Positions 25,550 to 33,085 of a stretch of 42,902 bases of DNA are shown piece by piece. Position 1 is the stretch's first letter. Every line of letters begins with the position of its first letter. The stretch is from positions 1 to 42,902 of the forward strand of contig DASVDE010000018.1 of NCBI GenBank assembly GCA_036381235.1, given 5' to 3'. The translations under genes were made by a program, and so were the position numbers. The notes beneath the pieces were generated by a model. That model made no database searches, had not been told where the DNA came from, and saw nothing but the letters and a program-made list of their open reading frames with translations. The stretch comes from DASVDE01 sp036381235. Lineage in GTDB: Bacteria; Actinomycetota; Thermoleophilia; Solirubrobacterales; 70-9.

Positions 25550-26359
25550 TCAGCGGGCGCCGCGCTCGTCGACCATTCGCTCGACGGCGATCTCCAGCGC
25601 CTCCAGTTGTTCACGGACGTTGCGCAGCTCGCGCAGCGCGATCGCCTCGACGGTGAGCTGCTCGGCCTCCAGCTCGGCCTCGACCTCGGCGATCTCGGGG
25701 CCGAGGAAGCGTTGCGCGAAGGCGCCTGTGAGCAGCGCGACGAAGCCGATGCCGACGATCAGGATCGTGACTGAGACGACCTCCCCGCCGGTCGTGGTCG
25801 GGTAGATGTTCGAGCCCAGCGTCGTCATCGTCGTCACCGCCCAGTAGATCCCGTCCCAGGTATCGAGGTGCTGGGTGCTTTTTTCGAAGGCGACGAATAC
25901 CGCGCCGCCCCCGATCGCAGTCAACAGGGCGAGCAGGGTCGCGTAGTGCAGACCCTGCAGTGAGAAGACCTCGCGCGAGAGCTGTGCCAGGCGCAGGAGG
26001 CGGAGCAGGCGCAGGAGGCGGAGGACACGGAGTCCCTGCAGCGCGGCCGGCAGCACCGGTGGGGTGAAGACGACGATGATCAGATCCAGCGGGTTATGCC
26101 CCAGCCAGGCACGCCGATCGGGCACCACCGCCAGCATCACCACCAACTCGACGGCGAAAGCGACCCAGGTGACCCAGTTGAGGACGATCGCGATGTCCTC
26201 GAGTGCACCGCCCGGTCTGGACTCGGTGATTGCCACCATCGGCAGGGTCAACGCCGCGGCGATCATCAGCGGCGTGTTCATCGCGTTGGCCACGCGGGTG
26301 CTGCGCGCGTCCATTCCGGGCGCGTAGACCACGAGCGCCTCTTTCGCCTCCTGGGCCAT
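25550..26359 (-). CDS. Voltage-gated-type ion channel with non-canonical selectivity filter
   Basis: 269 residues from the ATG at 26359; the frame is open much further upstream but crosses the MarR promoter. The order is S1-S3, an S4-like helix LRVLRLLRLLRLLRLAQLSR with arginines every third residue, S5, pore helix WDGIYWAVTTMT, filter TLGSNIYP (about 177-184), S6 and a C-terminal coiled coil (EIAEVEAELEAEQLTVEAIALREL). The usual potassium filter TVGYGD is replaced by a one-residue-shorter TLGSN, so ion selectivity may not be that of a potassium channel. Confidence 0.83.
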   Translation of the reverse strand: MAQEAKEALVVYAPGMDARSTRVANAMNTPLMIAAALTLPMVAITESRPGGALEDIAIVLNWVTWVAFAVELVVMLAVVPDRRAWLGHNPLDLIIVVFTPPVLPAALQGLRVLRLLRLLRLLRLAQLSREVFSLQGLHYATLLALLTAIGGGAVFVAFEKSTQHLDTWDGIYWAVTTMTTLGSNIYPTTTGGEVVSVTILIVGIGFVALLTGAFAQRFLGPEIAEVEAELEAEQLTVEAIALRELRNVREQLEALEIAVERMVDERGAR

Positions 26360-26426
26360 CCGACCCTGATTCGACGCAACCGCCCAGTCGCCTACCTCCC
26401 AACCCCCTGGGCTCACCCACCGCCAG

Positions 26427-26469
26427 GTGCAACGCATACGACAGCTATTGCCTGTCGTATGCGTTGCAC
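26427..26469. promoter_or_regulatory. Perfect palindrome with 18-bp arms upstream of MarR gene
   Basis: Arms 26427-26444 and 26452-26469 are exact inverted repeats around CTATTGC; the half-site contains GCATACGACAG. It lies in the 151-bp gap between the divergent channel and MarR genes and overlaps the candidate -35 element of the MarR promoter. It may be an operator for the MarR protein or a transcribed hairpin. Confidence 0.6.
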
Positions 26470-26491
26470 TACCTCGATAGTTTGCTAGACT
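26464..26491 (+). promoter_or_regulatory. Candidate promoter and MarR-type operator
   Basis: TTGCAC (26464-26469) and TAGACT (26486-26491), 16 bp apart, form a plausible promoter 20 nt before the TTG start of the MarR gene. The stretch TAGTTTGCTAGACTAATTA over the -10 is an imperfect palindrome of the AT-rich kind bound by MarR proteins. Confidence 0.45.
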
Positions 26492-26510
26492 AATTACCAA
26501 GGCTAAGCAC

Positions 26511-26963
26511 TTGACGGAGACACTCGACACCACGCTCACCGATTCGGCCGCGAGGTTGCGGCTGGCGATCGTGCGCACGGCGCGGCGGTTGCGGCAGGAG
26601 GCGGCCGGGGCGGTGGGGGAGTTGACGCCCACCTCCGCTTCGGCGCTGGCCACGGTGGAGCGGCATGGGCCGCTGACCCCCAGTGAGCTGGCCGAGATCG
26701 AGCGGGTGAAGCGGCCGACCGCGACCCGCACGCTGGGGCACCTGCACGAGGCGGGGCTGATCGAGCGCGCCCCCGACCCCGCCGACGGGCGTAGCGCCCT
26801 GCTCAGCATCAGTGCCGCCGGGCGGGAGCGGCTGCGGCGGTTGCGCGGCCGCAAGAACGCCTACCTGGCGCGTCGAATGCAGGGCCTGCCGCCCGCCGAC
26901 CTGGAGGCGCTCGACCGCGCCGCCGCCATCCTCGAGGGCATGCTGGAGGGTGAGCGAGGGTGA
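26511..26963 (+). CDS. MarR-family transcriptional regulator
   Basis: 150 residues from a TTG (AAGG about 9 nt upstream). The winged helix is typical: LTPTSASALATVERHGPLTPSELAEIERVKRPTATRTLGHLHEAGLIERAPDPADGRSALLSISAAGRERL, including the DxRS wing. MarR proteins bind palindromes in their own promoter and release on binding small phenolic or drug-like ligands. Its stop overlaps the MFS start (GTGA), so it very likely controls that exporter together with itself. Confidence 0.9.
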   Translation: MTETLDTTLTDSAARLRLAIVRTARRLRQEAAGAVGELTPTSASALATVERHGPLTPSELAEIERVKRPTATRTLGHLHEAGLIERAPDPADGRSALLSISAAGRERLRRLRGRKNAYLARRMQGLPPADLEALDRAAAILEGMLEGERG

Positions 26964-28246
26964 GGGTCGCCCTCCGTCGCTCCTTCGACTCCCTCGCCGT
27001 ACCCAACTACCGAAGGTATTTCGCGGGGCAGGTCGTCTCGCTTTCGGGCAACTGGATGCAGATGGTCGCCGAGATCTGGCTGATCCTCGAATTGACGGAC
27101 AGTGGTGTCGCGGTCGGGCTGACCACGGCGTTGCAGTTCCTGCCGATCCTGCTGTTTGGCGCTTGGGGTGGGTTGCTCGCCGATCGCTTTGCCAAGCGCC
27201 GCCTGTTGATGGTCACCCAGGCGGTGATGGTGCTGCCGGCCCTCGGCCTGCTCGCGGTTACGGCGACCGGCGTGGTGGCGCCTTGGATGGTCTTCGCCCT
27301 CGTTTTCGCGCGTGGCGCCGTCAATGCCGTCGACAACCCGACCCGGCAGAGCTTCGTGATCGAGATGGTCGGCCCCGACCGGGTCGTCAACGCGGTCAGC
27401 CTCAACAGCGTCATCGTTCACTCCGCACGGATCGTCGGGCCGGCCCTGGCCGGGGTGCTGATCGCGACGGTCGGAGTCGTCCCCTGCTTTGCGGTCAACG
27501 CTGCCTCCTTCGGCGGGATGATCCTCGCCCTCCGGCTGATGAGCCCGGGGCAACTGCACGCCGCCCCCGCCGCCAACCGCGAGCCCGGGGCGATCCGCGC
27601 CGGGCTGCGGTATGTGCGACGGACCCCGGAGCTGGCGGTGCCGCTGGCCCTGATGGCACTGGTCGGCACGTTCGGCTTCAACTTCCAGGTCGTCATTCCA
27701 TTGCTCGCCACCTTCAGCTTCGACGGTGGCGCCGGCGCTTACGCGGCTCTGGTCAGCGCGATGGGGGTCGGCTCTGTCGTCGGGGCATTGGTAACCGGGG
27801 CCCGGGGTCGCACCGGTCCGCGCCTGATCGCCGGCGCGGCGCTCGCCTTCGGCGCCACCGCCCTGCTCGCCGCGACGATGCCCACACTCGCCTTGGAGAT
27901 CCCGGTGCTGGCCCTGCTCGGCGCTGCCGCTGTGACGTTCGCGGCGAGCATAAACTCGACCCTCCAACTCGCCGTCGAGCCCCACATGCGCGGCCGGGTG
28001 ATGGCTCTCTACTCGGTCGTCTTCCTCGGCTCGACCCCGATCGGCGGCCCGCTGGCCGGCTGGCTCTCGCAGGCCTACGACCCGCGGGCGGCGCTGCTGC
28101 TGGCCGCATCCGCCGGGCTCTCTGCGGCATGGGCCGGGCACGTGGCCCTTTCGCGGCTGTCGCGACGGGCGACAGCTCAGCCGATGCCGAGCCCGCGCGC
28201 CCGCTCGGCGGCTCGCGCCACTACCTCCGGGGTGTCTTCGACCTGA
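26960..28246 (+). CDS. MFS exporter, MFS_3/enterobactin-exporter-like
   Basis: 428 residues from a GTG overlapping the MarR stop. Twelve membrane segments; ALRRSFDSLAVPNYRRYFAGQVVSLSGNWMQMVAEIWLILELT is the signature N-terminus of the DHA3-type MFS_3 family, followed by GGLLADRFAKRRLL (motif A) and VDNPTRQSFVIEMVG. Relatives export siderophores, macrolides or other drugs. The C-terminal 25 residues overlap the convergent deaminase gene by 70 nt. Confidence 0.88.
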   Translation: MRVALRRSFDSLAVPNYRRYFAGQVVSLSGNWMQMVAEIWLILELTDSGVAVGLTTALQFLPILLFGAWGGLLADRFAKRRLLMVTQAVMVLPALGLLAVTATGVVAPWMVFALVFARGAVNAVDNPTRQSFVIEMVGPDRVVNAVSLNSVIVHSARIVGPALAGVLIATVGVVPCFAVNAASFGGMILALRLMSPGQLHAAPAANREPGAIRAGLRYVRRTPELAVPLALMALVGTFGFNFQVVIPLLATFSFDGGAGAYAALVSAMGVGSVVGALVTGARGRTGPRLIAGAALAFGATALLAATMPTLALEIPVLALLGAAAVTFAASINSTLQLAVEPHMRGRVMALYSVVFLGSTPIGGPLAGWLSQAYDPRAALLLAASAGLSAAWAGHVALSRLSRRATAQPMPSPRARSAARATTSGVSST

Positions 28247-29430
28247 CCTCCGCGCATCAGCACGCGTCCGCCGACCACGGTTGTGTCGACGATCGAGCCG
28301 CTTGCGGCATAGACCAGATTGGAGCGGAGGTCCCCGAGGCCCAGCTCATAGGAGTCGCGGCGCAGCAGCAGGAAGTCGGCCGGGCCCCCGGTGCTGAGCG
28401 GTTTCGTCCCACCGTGGAGCAGCGGAGCGCGTTGCCCCGTTGCGATCTCCCACGCCTCCTGCGCGGGCAGCACGGTCGCATCGCCGCTGCGATGGCGCTG
28501 TGCCAGCGCGAACGCCTTCAGATCTGCGAACAGGTCTAGCGAGTCGTTGGAGCCGGCCCCGTCGGTGCCGAGCCCAACCGCGACCCCTGCTTTGCGGGCG
28601 ACCGGATAGGGAAACACTCCGCCGACGGCCAGCTTCATGTTTGCGACCGGGGCGGTAATCAGCGTGCAGCCTCTCTCCGCGATCAGCCCCAGCTCGGTCT
28701 CGTCGAGCCAGACGCCGTGTGCGATGACCGTCTTCTCCCCCAGCAGGCCCAGTCGGTCGAGGTAGATGGCCGGCCGCGCCCCGTGTCGCTCGACGCATTC
28801 GGCCACCTCGCCCTCGGTCTCGGAGAGGTGGATGTGGATAGGCAGCGACCGCTCAGAGGCGACCTCCACGGTCCAGCGCAGCAGCTCGGAGCTGACCGTG
28901 TAGATCGAGTGTGGGGCGAGCGCGGACTCGATTCCCTGCCCCCGGTCCTTCAGCCGATCCAGCTCGCGCAGAATCCTCTTCTGGGTTTCCGCGGCGTTGC
29001 CGTCGATGTCGAAGAGCGGACCGCCGATCGTTGCCCTAAGGCCGGCGTCCTCAACCGCCCTCGCCGTCGCCTCGGGGTGCCAGTACATGTCCCAGAAGCG
29101 GGCGGTGCCGGTGCGGATCATCTCCACGCAGGCCAGCCGCGCCCCCCAGTAGACGTCCTCTGGCTCCAGCTTCGCCTCGATCGGCCAGACCTTCTCCTGC
29201 AACCAGCGCATCAGCGGCAGATCGCCGCCGTAGCCGCGAAAGAGGGTCATTGCCGCGTGCGTGTGGCCGTTGACCAGGGGTGGGACGAGGATCTGCCCGT
29301 CCGCGTCGATCGTCTCGTCGCCGGGGGCCGGGACGACATCTGGGCCGATCTCCGCGATCAGGCCACCCTCGCAGCGCAGGCCGGTCCGCTCCCCGGCGAG
29401 GATCGCCCCGGAGACGGCCAGCCCGCTCAC
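28177..29430 (-). CDS. mtaD: Amidohydrolase, 5'-methylthioadenosine/S-adenosylhomocysteine deaminase-like
   Basis: 417 residues. Metal ligands of the amidohydrolase barrel are visible: NGHTHAAM (His56, His58), HIHLSETEGE, VIAHGVWL and GTDGAGSNDSLDLF. This set and the loop YTVSSELL match the MTA/SAH deaminase and TrzA/AtzA-like group. With the phosphorylase 10 bp upstream it would process methylthioadenosine: deamination to methylthioinosine and phosphorolysis. Other aminohydrolase substrates are possible. Confidence 0.82.
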   Translation of the reverse strand: MSGLAVSGAILAGERTGLRCEGGLIAEIGPDVVPAPGDETIDADGQILVPPLVNGHTHAAMTLFRGYGGDLPLMRWLQEKVWPIEAKLEPEDVYWGARLACVEMIRTGTARFWDMYWHPEATARAVEDAGLRATIGGPLFDIDGNAAETQKRILRELDRLKDRGQGIESALAPHSIYTVSSELLRWTVEVASERSLPIHIHLSETEGEVAECVERHGARPAIYLDRLGLLGEKTVIAHGVWLDETELGLIAERGCTLITAPVANMKLAVGGVFPYPVARKAGVAVGLGTDGAGSNDSLDLFADLKAFALAQRHRSGDATVLPAQEAWEIATGQRAPLLHGGTKPLSTGGPADFLLLRRDSYELGLGDLRSNLVYAASGSIVDTTVVGGRVLMRGGQVEDTPEVVARAAERARGLGIG

Positions 29431-29440
29431 GGGTAAATCC

Positions 29441-30106
29441 TCATCGCTCCAGCTCCGACAGGGTTGCGTCGAGGCCGTCGCGCAGCCGGGTGGCGTTGGC
29501 GTCGCGGTGGATCTCCAGCTCGGAGATCGCCATCTCTTCGGACGCGACGCCGTTGGCGAGGTTGTCGACGGCGCAGACCGCCGCGTAGGCGAGCCCGAGG
29601 TCGCCGGCGACGATGCACTCGGCGGCGATCGTCATTCCCACCAGATCGGCGTGCGCGGCCATCATCCGGATCTCGGCGGGAGTCTCGAAGCGCGGCCCGA
29701 TCGTCTGCCAGTAGACGCCGCCGTCGCGCAACGGATTTCCCCTCGCATTCCACGCCTCGATGACCTCTTGGCGCCAGCCGGGATCGAATCCCGGCACCGC
29801 GTGGGCACGGAGGCCGGTGACCCCGGAAACGCCAAGGTGCAGGGCTATGAAGTCATTGGGGCAGACGAGGCTGCCGACGGGCAACTCGACGTGCAGCGAT
29901 CCGACCGAGCCGATTGCCAACACCCGGTCGCACCCTTGCTCGGCAAGCCATTCCAGATTGGCGAGGTGGTCGATCTCGTGGGGCAGCCTGTAGTCGGCGC
30001 CGTGTCGCTGGAGCACCGTCGCACCGTGCACGGCGGCCACGTCGGCGATTGCCCGGCCCTGTGGACTGAGCGCATTGCTTCCGAGAACGACCGCCAGTTG
30101 ACCCAT
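29441..30106 (-). CDS. Short MTA/methylthioinosine phosphorylase-like nucleoside phosphorylase
   Basis: 221 residues from the ATG at 30106; an extended TTG start would overlap the divergent gene. The block GVYWQTIGPRFETPAEIRMMAAHADLVGMTIAAECIVAGDLGLAYAAVCAVDNLANG is the MTAP-type core. It is about 50 residues shorter than usual MTA phosphorylases (about 270), lacking part of the N-terminal phosphate-binding region. The pairing with the deaminase supports purine nucleoside salvage. It could be a real compact variant. Confidence 0.8.
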   Translation of the reverse strand: MGQLAVVLGSNALSPQGRAIADVAAVHGATVLQRHGADYRLPHEIDHLANLEWLAEQGCDRVLAIGSVGSLHVELPVGSLVCPNDFIALHLGVSGVTGLRAHAVPGFDPGWRQEVIEAWNARGNPLRDGGVYWQTIGPRFETPAEIRMMAAHADLVGMTIAAECIVAGDLGLAYAAVCAVDNLANGVASEEMAISELEIHRDANATRLRDGLDATLSELER

Positions 30107-30140
30107 CGCAGGCGATCCTATGTGGCCTATGGTGGGGCGC

Positions 30141-30629
30141 ATGGCAGACCGGCCGTCGGGAAGAGACGAGACCGAGGAAGCGCGGCTGGACCGCAATCTC
30201 GGTGAGTTGCTCCAGGAGCTGCGGGTCGCGCTGCCCGGCGTTCAGGTTCTCTTCGCGTTCCTGCTGGCGGTGCCCTTCCAGCAGAACTTCACCGAGATCT
30301 CCCCATTCGAGGAAAAGGTCTATTTCGCAACGCTCCTCTGCACGGCGATCTCGGCGGCGCTGCTGATCTCGCCGACGAGCTATCACCGGGTGACGTTCCG
30401 CCTCCAGGAGAAGCGTCATCTCGTCTTCCTCGCCAATCGCCTGGCGATCGCCGGGCTCGGCTTTCTGGCGTTGGCGATGACCGGCGCGATCATGCTGATC
30501 ACCGACGTCCTCTTTGGGACTGCGATGACCGTGATTACCAGCGCTGCCGCGCTGGCGATGTTCGTGACGCTCTGGTACCTGCTGCCGCTGCGCCGGCGCC
30601 TCAGCTCGACGTCACGCCAGGGGCGTTGA
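30141..30629 (+). CDS. DUF6328 membrane protein
   Basis: 162 residues from the ATG preceded by GGTGGGG. ETEEARLDRNLGELLQELRVALPGVQVLFAFLLAVPFQ, then ISPFEEKVYFATLLCTAISAALLISPTSYHRVTFR is the DUF6328 pattern: a short acidic head and four membrane helices. Some members are labelled antiporter-like without evidence. It diverges from the nucleoside phosphorylase gene over 34 bp and overlaps the convergent HD gene by 29 nt. Confidence 0.85.
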   Translation: MADRPSGRDETEEARLDRNLGELLQELRVALPGVQVLFAFLLAVPFQQNFTEISPFEEKVYFATLLCTAISAALLISPTSYHRVTFRLQEKRHLVFLANRLAIAGLGFLALAMTGAIMLITDVLFGTAMTVITSAAALAMFVTLWYLLPLRRRLSSTSRQGR

Positions 30630-31215
30630 GCCGGTCCGCTTCCAGCCCACCCAGCTGCTCCTGCAGGTCGCGTAAGAAGGGGAGGGTCGGCACCGACTGA
30701 GCGAGCTGGCGCAGGTCGGCTTCCCAGACGGCGACCTTGACGTCGAGGGGAACCTTGAATTCCTCTCCCACCGTCTCGCCCTGCGTCGCATAGGCGTCGC
30801 GCAGGGCGCGGATGTTGGTCAGCTTGTCGGCGGCGTAGATCGCCAGCGCATCCGCGCCCGCTTCGGCTACCCGCATACGGTGCTCCTCCTTGCGCCGCTC
30901 ATAGGGCTCGATCGACTCGTCGTCGGTCAGTGCCTCAACCAGCCGGGCGATCGGCTCGCCGAAACTCTCACGCACCTGCTCGACCGAGACCTCGCTGTCC
31001 TCGACGACGTCGTGCAGCAAGGCCGCCGCCAACACCTCCTCGCCGAAATCGTGCTCGGCGAGCAATTCCGCGACCGCGACAGGGTGCTCGATATAGGGCA
31101 TGCCCCCGCTGCCGTTGCGGATCTGGCCTGCGTGAGCCTCCCTGGCGAGGGCCAATGCCCGTCGCACCGCATCTGAGCGGTCCGCCGCGACCTCGATCCG
31201 ATCAGACGAGGGCAT
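30601..31215 (-). CDS. HD-domain hydrolase, small alarmone hydrolase-like
   Basis: 204 residues from the ATG at 31215. ALAREAHAGQIRNGSGGMPYIEHPVAVAELLAEH and AALLHDVVEDSE hold the His and HD residues of the SpoT/MESH1-type HD hydrolases, with YAADKLTNIRALRDAY as the later conserved helix. No synthetase, TGS or ACT domain is present, so it resembles a single-domain (p)ppGpp hydrolase. The exact nucleotide is unproven. Confidence 0.82.
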   Translation of the reverse strand: MPSSDRIEVAADRSDAVRRALALAREAHAGQIRNGSGGMPYIEHPVAVAELLAEHDFGEEVLAAALLHDVVEDSEVSVEQVRESFGEPIARLVEALTDDESIEPYERRKEEHRMRVAEAGADALAIYAADKLTNIRALRDAYATQGETVGEEFKVPLDVKVAVWEADLRQLAQSVPTLPFLRDLQEQLGGLEADRLNAPGVTSS

Positions 31216-31241
31216 TTGAGCGCAGCGTAGCGGTCGCCGGC

Positions 31242-32123
31242 TCAGCCCGCAGGCGCGATGCTGGGTGCCCGTGCGGGCAACTCGTAGGTGGCGCGCTCGA
31301 TGCCCAGCCCGATGTCGTCGGGCGCCCCACCCATATCGACCCAACGCTGCTTTGCCTCCTCGCCCAGCGCGTCGAGGAAGGCGTCGGAATGCATGGGGTC
31401 ATGATGGAAGAGCACGGTGCGCTTGGCGCCGGTGCGGCGAGCGAAGGAGAGGGCATGGGAGAGGGAGGAGTGTCCCCAGCCGAGGTGCTCGGGGTACTCG
31501 GAGTCGGCGTACTGGCCGTCGTGGATCAGCAGCGAGGCGTCGTGCGCCAGCGCGAAGCCGGAGATCCAGTCCTCATCCAGCGCATCGAGGTCGGCGCCGA
31601 GCGCCGGCTCGTGGTCGGGGATGTAGGCGAGCGAGGAGTCTCCGTCGTCGATCCGGAAGCCGAGCGTCGGTCCCCGGTGTGCGACCGAGGCGGACCGGAT
31701 TCGTGCCGAGCCGATCTCCCATTCGGTTTCGGGACAGTGGCGGAAGGACACGTCGCAGGGAAGCTCGCGGACCTCGACCGGGGAGAGCGGCGCCGAGATG
31801 TAACGCGCGATCCGATCGCGCAGCGAAGCCTCCGGCGAGGCAGGCCCCCAGATCACGATCTCCGTCTGCGGGCAGAAGCAGGGGGCGAAGAAGACGAGGC
31901 CCTGGATGTGGTCCAGGTGCAGATGGGTGAGGAGGATGTGCAGGCGGGCCGGCTGGGCGGCGAGCGCCAGCCCGAGCCCGCGAATGCCGGTGCCGGCGTC
32001 GAGCGCCAGCAGCGAGCCGTCGGAGAGGGTCACCCCGACGCAGGAGGTGTTTCCTCCGTAGCGGATGGTCTCTGGCCCCGGGGAGGGGATCGACCCGCGC
32101 GTTCCCCAGAGCTCGACCTTCAT
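31242..32123 (-). CDS. Metallo-beta-lactamase-fold phosphodiesterase-like protein
   Basis: 293 residues from an ATG overlapping the PAS gene stop (ATGA). MKVELWGTRGSIPSPGPETIRYGGNTSC, then LLTHLHLDHIQGL (HxHxDH), RGPTLGFRIDDG, IHDGQY and VLFHHDP are typical of the PhnP/class III cAMP-phosphodiesterase-like branch. It should bind two metal ions and hydrolyse a phosphodiester, possibly a cyclic nucleotide. Coupling to a PAS protein suggests a signal-responsive pair; this is inference. Confidence 0.82.
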   Translation of the reverse strand: MKVELWGTRGSIPSPGPETIRYGGNTSCVGVTLSDGSLLALDAGTGIRGLGLALAAQPARLHILLTHLHLDHIQGLVFFAPCFCPQTEIVIWGPASPEASLRDRIARYISAPLSPVEVRELPCDVSFRHCPETEWEIGSARIRSASVAHRGPTLGFRIDDGDSSLAYIPDHEPALGADLDALDEDWISGFALAHDASLLIHDGQYADSEYPEHLGWGHSSLSHALSFARRTGAKRTVLFHHDPMHSDAFLDALGEEAKQRWVDMGGAPDDIGLGIERATYELPARAPSIAPAG

Positions 32124-32545
32124 TTCCGCTTGCCTGCCCCGTTGCCGTTCGATGCGGCCGGCCAGAAGACGGCGATCGCACCCTGGGAGCCGTGGGCGGT
32201 GAGGATCGGGAAGGCGGAGACCTCGACGGTGTGGATCATCCCGTCGGTGGAGCGGATCTCGAAGTCGCCGTGCGCCGGGCGCCCGTTGCGCACGGCGACG
32301 ACGAGGGGCAGCTCGTCGTAGGGGATCGGCTCGCCGCTCTTGTCGAAGGGGCCGAACATCCCGCCCCACTCCTCTGGGCCGACTGTGCCCAGCTCCTCGA
32401 AGCGTTTCCCCAGCAGGATCCCGGCTGCCTCGTTGTAGAAGACGAGAAGGCCGCCCTCGTCGACCAGGAAAGCCGGCGTGGAGAGCGCCGACATCAGGTT
32501 GCGAGCGAGGATCAGCTCGAGGGGCCGCTGCGTCACGATTGACAC
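32120..32545 (-). CDS. Stand-alone PAS-domain protein
   Basis: 141 residues from a GTG at 32545; longer starts run into a hairpin region. LMSALSTPAFLVDEGGLLVFYNEAAGILLGKRFEELG and the C-terminal strand block (GDFEIRSTDGMIHTVEVSAFPILTAHGSQGAIAVFWP) form a complete PAS fold. No output domain is attached, so it must act through a partner; the coupled phosphodiesterase-like gene is the best candidate. The tail is Gly/Asn/Lys-rich. Confidence 0.8.
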   Translation of the reverse strand: MSIVTQRPLELILARNLMSALSTPAFLVDEGGLLVFYNEAAGILLGKRFEELGTVGPEEWGGMFGPFDKSGEPIPYDELPLVVAVRNGRPAHGDFEIRSTDGMIHTVEVSAFPILTAHGSQGAIAVFWPAASNGNGAGKRK

Positions 32546-32567
32546 TTTAGATAGTCGAGATAGCCGT

Positions 32568-32627
32568 GGATGGTCGATTGCTCGGCTCTGCCCCTGCAGA
32601 GACCCAAAAAGCAACCCTCGATCATCC
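32568..32627 (-). ncRNA. Candidate structured leader of the PAS-MBL operon
   Basis: On the minus strand, 22 nt upstream of the GTG start, GGATGATCGA pairs with TCGACCATCC (one mismatch), TTGCT with AGCAA after a GGG bulge, and CTCTGC with GCAGAG around an AGGG loop, with an asymmetric internal loop TTTTGGGT/CCG between. Three coaxial stems with bulges look more like a folded RNA than an operator. It matches no riboswitch consensus that I know. Confidence 0.35.
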
Positions 32628-32639
32628 AGCTACCCCAAC

Positions 32640-32659
32640 TGCGTGACATTCGTCACGCA
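32640..32659. promoter_or_regulatory. Palindrome, candidate operator upstream of PAS-MBL operon
   Basis: TGCGTGAC and GTCACGCA flank ATTC: perfect 8-bp arms with a 4-nt centre, 13 nt upstream of the hairpin leader. The GTGAC-N4-GTCAC core recalls sites of CRP/FNR-type proteins. A related TGTCAATCGTGACG occurs at the PAS start codon. Confidence 0.4.
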
Positions 32660-32726
32660 TGACCAGGCGGTGCCCCCGACGCCGGTCGCCGCCGGCGCCG
32701 GGAGGCGGCAGCTTCAGGGGACCGGT

Positions 32727-32870
32727 TTAGAGTTTTCCGATCTTGAAGATCTTTGTGCCGCAGTCGGGGCACACGCCCTGGATCGCGGGGCGACCGTTTT
32801 TCATGGTCACCTGTTTCGCGTCCTTGATCTCGACCTTCTTGCGTTCTTTGACGCAGTAGCCCTCGGGCAT
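32727..32870 (-). CDS. DUF5679 small zinc-ribbon-like protein
   Basis: 47 residues, MPEGYCVKERKKVEIKDAKQ then VTMKNGRPAIQG and CPDCGTKIFKIGKL, with AGGAGG 6-8 nt before the ATG. It matches the very short DUF5679 family of actinobacteria. The N-terminal CxxC of most members is reduced to a single Cys (YCVKERK), whereas the C-terminal CPDC is intact, so zinc binding may be weaker or differ. Function unknown. A GC-rich inverted repeat (CGCCGG/CCGGCG) around 32681-32700 may end its transcript. Confidence 0.85.
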   Translation of the reverse strand: MPEGYCVKERKKVEIKDAKQVTMKNGRPAIQGVCPDCGTKIFKIGKL

Positions 32871-32967
32871 GAGGGGGCCTCCTTTCGCTGCCGCTTCGCG
32901 GCAAGTCTCACGGTTGCCCGCGAGGTCGGATTGCGCCGAATGTAACGCAGGCAGGGGACGACGAAGA

Positions 32968-33001
32968 GCACTTAAAGTGCGATTACGCACAAAGCTATGA
33001 T
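32968..33001 (+). promoter_or_regulatory. Candidate regulated promoter of thiolase gene
   Basis: GCACTT-A-AAGTGC (32968-32980) is a perfect short palindrome; TATGAT (32996-33001) is a good -10 about 17 bp downstream of the palindrome's TTAAAG-like -35 position. A repressor bound there would block the promoter. The rest of the 215-bp gap 32871-33085 shows no gene. Confidence 0.4.
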
Positions 33002-33085
33002 TCCCAGCGCTGTGGCCGAGTAGCCGCGTCCACTACCCTTGCGCCCGCACTTTCGCCCAAACCCGCCTCCAAGGAGAGCAACCGA

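Noticed and set aside
28717..29436. Long open frame on the plus strand opposite the MTA deaminase
   Set aside because: It is the antisense of a well-supported amidohydrolase, and its translation has no recognisable domain; GC-rich codon use opens such shadow frames throughout the window.
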